A stretch of 64,000 bases of DNA from an uncultured Collinsella sp. (lineage in GTDB: Bacteria; Actinomycetota; Coriobacteriia; Coriobacteriales; Coriobacteriaceae), in the NCBI GenBank assembly GCA_958427355.1, contig CAUACA010000005.1, positions 1 to 64,000 on the forward strand, in the 5' to 3' direction. Below are positions 62,575 through 64,000 of this stretch, one piece after another. Under the pieces are notes generated by a model. That model was not told the DNA's origin. It did no database searches and worked only from the letters and a program-made list of their open reading frames with translations. The position numbers were made by a program, and so were the translations under genes. Position 1 is the stretch's first letter. Each line of letters opens with the position of its first letter.

Positions 62575-64000
62575 TTACTCGTCTAGGAGATCTTCTGGCA
62601 TGTCGTTGCCGTCGCCTAGATCGACAGGGGTTTCTTCGGGGGCGGAGCCGTTTTCTGTGGCTTCGCCTTCGGGTTTTTCTTTGGCGGCCGTCATGCGGGC
62701 TACGGCGCAGATGCGGTCGTTGTCGTCGACGGTCATCATCTTGACGCCCTGGGTGGCGCGGCCGGTCTGGCTGATCTCATCGGTCTTGACGCGAATGACC
62801 GTCGCGCCCTCCGTCACGATGAACAGCTCGTGCTGCGGGCCCACTGTCTTCATGGCCGCGAGGTTACCCTTACGCTCGGTCATTTGGATGGTGTAGACGC
62901 CCTGGCCGCCGCGATTCTGCTCCGGGTAGTCCGCGACCGGCGTGCGCTTGCCGTAGCCGCGCTCGGTGATGACGAACAGATCGCCGTTGCCGTTAGTGAC
63001 TTCCATGCCCAGAACGCTCACGCCGTCCTTCATACCAATACCGCGTACGCCGCTGGTATCGCGGCCGGTGGCGCGCACCTGCTCCTCGGAGAACATGATC
63101 GCCTTGCCCGCGGTGGTGGCCAGGATAATCTTGTCGCCCTCGCGCACGCGGCGCACGTTCAGCAGCGCGTCGTCGTCACGCAGGTTGATAGCGATCAGGC
63201 CGTCGCGACGGCTGCGGTCATATGCGCTCATCACGGTCTTCTTGACCATGCCGCTCTTGGTGGCAAACATCAGGTACTCGTCGGCCGGGAACTCGCGGCA
63301 GCTGATGACGCTCGCGATCTTCTCGCCCTCCTCGAAGGGCAGCAGGTTGACGATCGCGGTACCGCGCGCCTGGCGCGTACCCACCGGCAGCTCGTGCACC
63401 TTCAGGCGATAGACCTTGCCCTTGCTCGAGAAGAACAGCACGTACTCGTGCGTGGACGCGATGAACATCTCATCGATAACGTCGTCCTCTTTGAGGTTGA
63501 CGCCCGACACGCCCTTGCCGCCGCGCTTCTGGGCACGGTAGGCAGCCACCGGGATACGCTTAACGTAGCCGGTGTGGGTAATGGTCACGACCATATCCTC
63601 GTCGGCGATGAGGTCCTCGACATCCAGGTCCTTCTCAACCTGGCTGATCTCGGTGCGACGCTTGTCGCCAAACTTCTTGGAGATCTCGCGCATCTCTTCC
63701 TTGATGACGCCCAGGATCTTCTCCTCATGCGCCAGCAGGTCCTCGTAGTAGGCGATGGCGCGGCGCAGGCCGTCCAACTCTTCTTGGATCTTGTCGCGCT
63801 CCAGGCCGGTCAGGCGGCGCAGCTTCATCTCGAGGATGGCCGTGGTCTGCTCGGGCGTAAAGCCAAAGCGCTCAATCAAGCGGCTGCTGGCCTCGGAGTC
63901 GGTCTGCGAGGAGCGGATAATGCTGATGACCTCGTCGATATGGTCAAGGGCCATCAGGTAGCCCTCGAGGATATGCGCGCGGGCCTGGGCCTTTTTAAGG
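62575..64000 (-). CDS. gyrA: DNA gyrase subunit A (3' part, cut by window edge)
   Basis: The C-terminal 475 or so residues of the gyrase A subunit, which with GyrB introduces negative supercoils. The frame continues past the window edge (LKKAQARAHILEGYLMALDHIDEV), so the N-terminal breakage-reunion domain with the catalytic tyrosine is outside. The coiled coil ERDKIQEELDGLRRAIAYYEDLLAHEEKI and then the C-terminal beta-pinwheel repeats are visible, with the GyrA box QKRGGKG near 63510, which separates it from ParC. The tail is acidic (DLGDGNDMPEDLLDE). The gene has a strong terminator. Confidence 0.96.
   Translation of the reverse strand, partial: LKKAQARAHILEGYLMALDHIDEVISIIRSSQTDSEASSRLIERFGFTPEQTTAILEMKLRRLTGLERDKIQEELDGLRRAIAYYEDLLAHEEKILGVIKEEMREISKKFGDKRRTEISQVEKDLDVEDLIADEDMVVTITHTGYVKRIPVAAYRAQKRGGKGVSGVNLKEDDVIDEMFIASTHEYVLFFSSKGKVYRLKVHELPVGTRQARGTAIVNLLPFEEGEKIASVISCREFPADEYLMFATKSGMVKKTVMSAYDRSRRDGLIAINLRDDDALLNVRRVREGDKIILATTAGKAIMFSEEQVRATGRDTSGVRGIGMKDGVSVLGMEVTNGNGDLFVITERGYGKRTPVADYPEQNRGGQGVYTIQMTERKGNLAAMKTVGPQHELFIVTEGATVIRVKTDEISQTGRATQGVKMMTVDDNDRICAVARMTAAKEKPEGEATENGSAPEETPVDLGDGNDMPEDLLDE

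Overview
The window is about 64 kb of high-GC bacterial chromosome. It looks like a gut Actinomycetota of the Coriobacteriia, most likely Collinsella or a close relative. This is inferred from GC-rich third positions, the many isolated housekeeping genes separated by small palindromic repeats, a NfnAB-type transhydrogenase, a cell-wall-anchored glycosidase ending in IPNTG, and two endonuclease-like genes of a kind I recall from Coriobacteriia. No rRNA gene is present to confirm it.

Layout. 1-2.6 kb: initiator tRNA, coaX and an AAA ATPase bracketed by small hairpin repeats. 2.7-6.9 kb: a divergent biotin-ligase-like gene, a fused folP-folK, a sirtuin, then exonuclease III. 7.0-10.3 kb: an ECF transporter operon (T, fused double ATPase, S). 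10.5-13.1 kb: glmU-prs. 13.2-14.9 kb: an endonuclease-like gene between two 202-204 bp repeats. 15-18.3 kb: pth and the NfnA/NfnB-like pair. 18.4-22.1 kb: a polar amino acid ABC transporter operon and a cytidylate-kinase-like gene. 22.2-24.7 kb: YqeY, a parvulin-type foldase and a PTS IIA protein. 24.8-28.4 kb: purF-purM-purN. 28.7-32 kb: a CmpB-like membrane protein, a MoaE-like protein, a class B sortase and purE. 32.3-38.7 kb: one giant GH31 multidomain cell-wall protein. 38.7-39.6 kb: a repeat cluster. 39.6-44.4 kb: carA-carB. 44.5-48.1 kb: a membrane protein, an ABC exporter and a Nudix hydrolase. 48.1-54.3 kb: purD, purA, dnaB, rplI, rpsR, ssb, rpsF. 54.7-56.4 kb: two tRNA-Ser genes and a second endonuclease-like gene between 77 bp inverted repeats. 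56.4-61.8 kb: a TRIC-like channel, a bactofilin-like membrane protein, typA, two small unknowns and a BFN nuclease. 62-64 kb: tRNA-Ile/Ala/Ile and the 3' part of gyrA.

Much of the window is de novo nucleotide synthesis (prs, purF, M, N, E, D, A, carAB) together with replication and translation genes (dnaB, ssb, gyrA, rpsF, rpsR, rplI, pth, typA). The accessory content is unusual in form. Three isolated genes (one AAA/DUF4143 ATPase and two related endonuclease-like proteins) are each bracketed by their own repeat family, the GH31 gene lies between 42 bp direct repeats, and a 189 bp palindromic element is inserted in frame between the two ATPase domains of EcfA. These repeat-bracketed single-gene cassettes are the best candidates for something not yet described.
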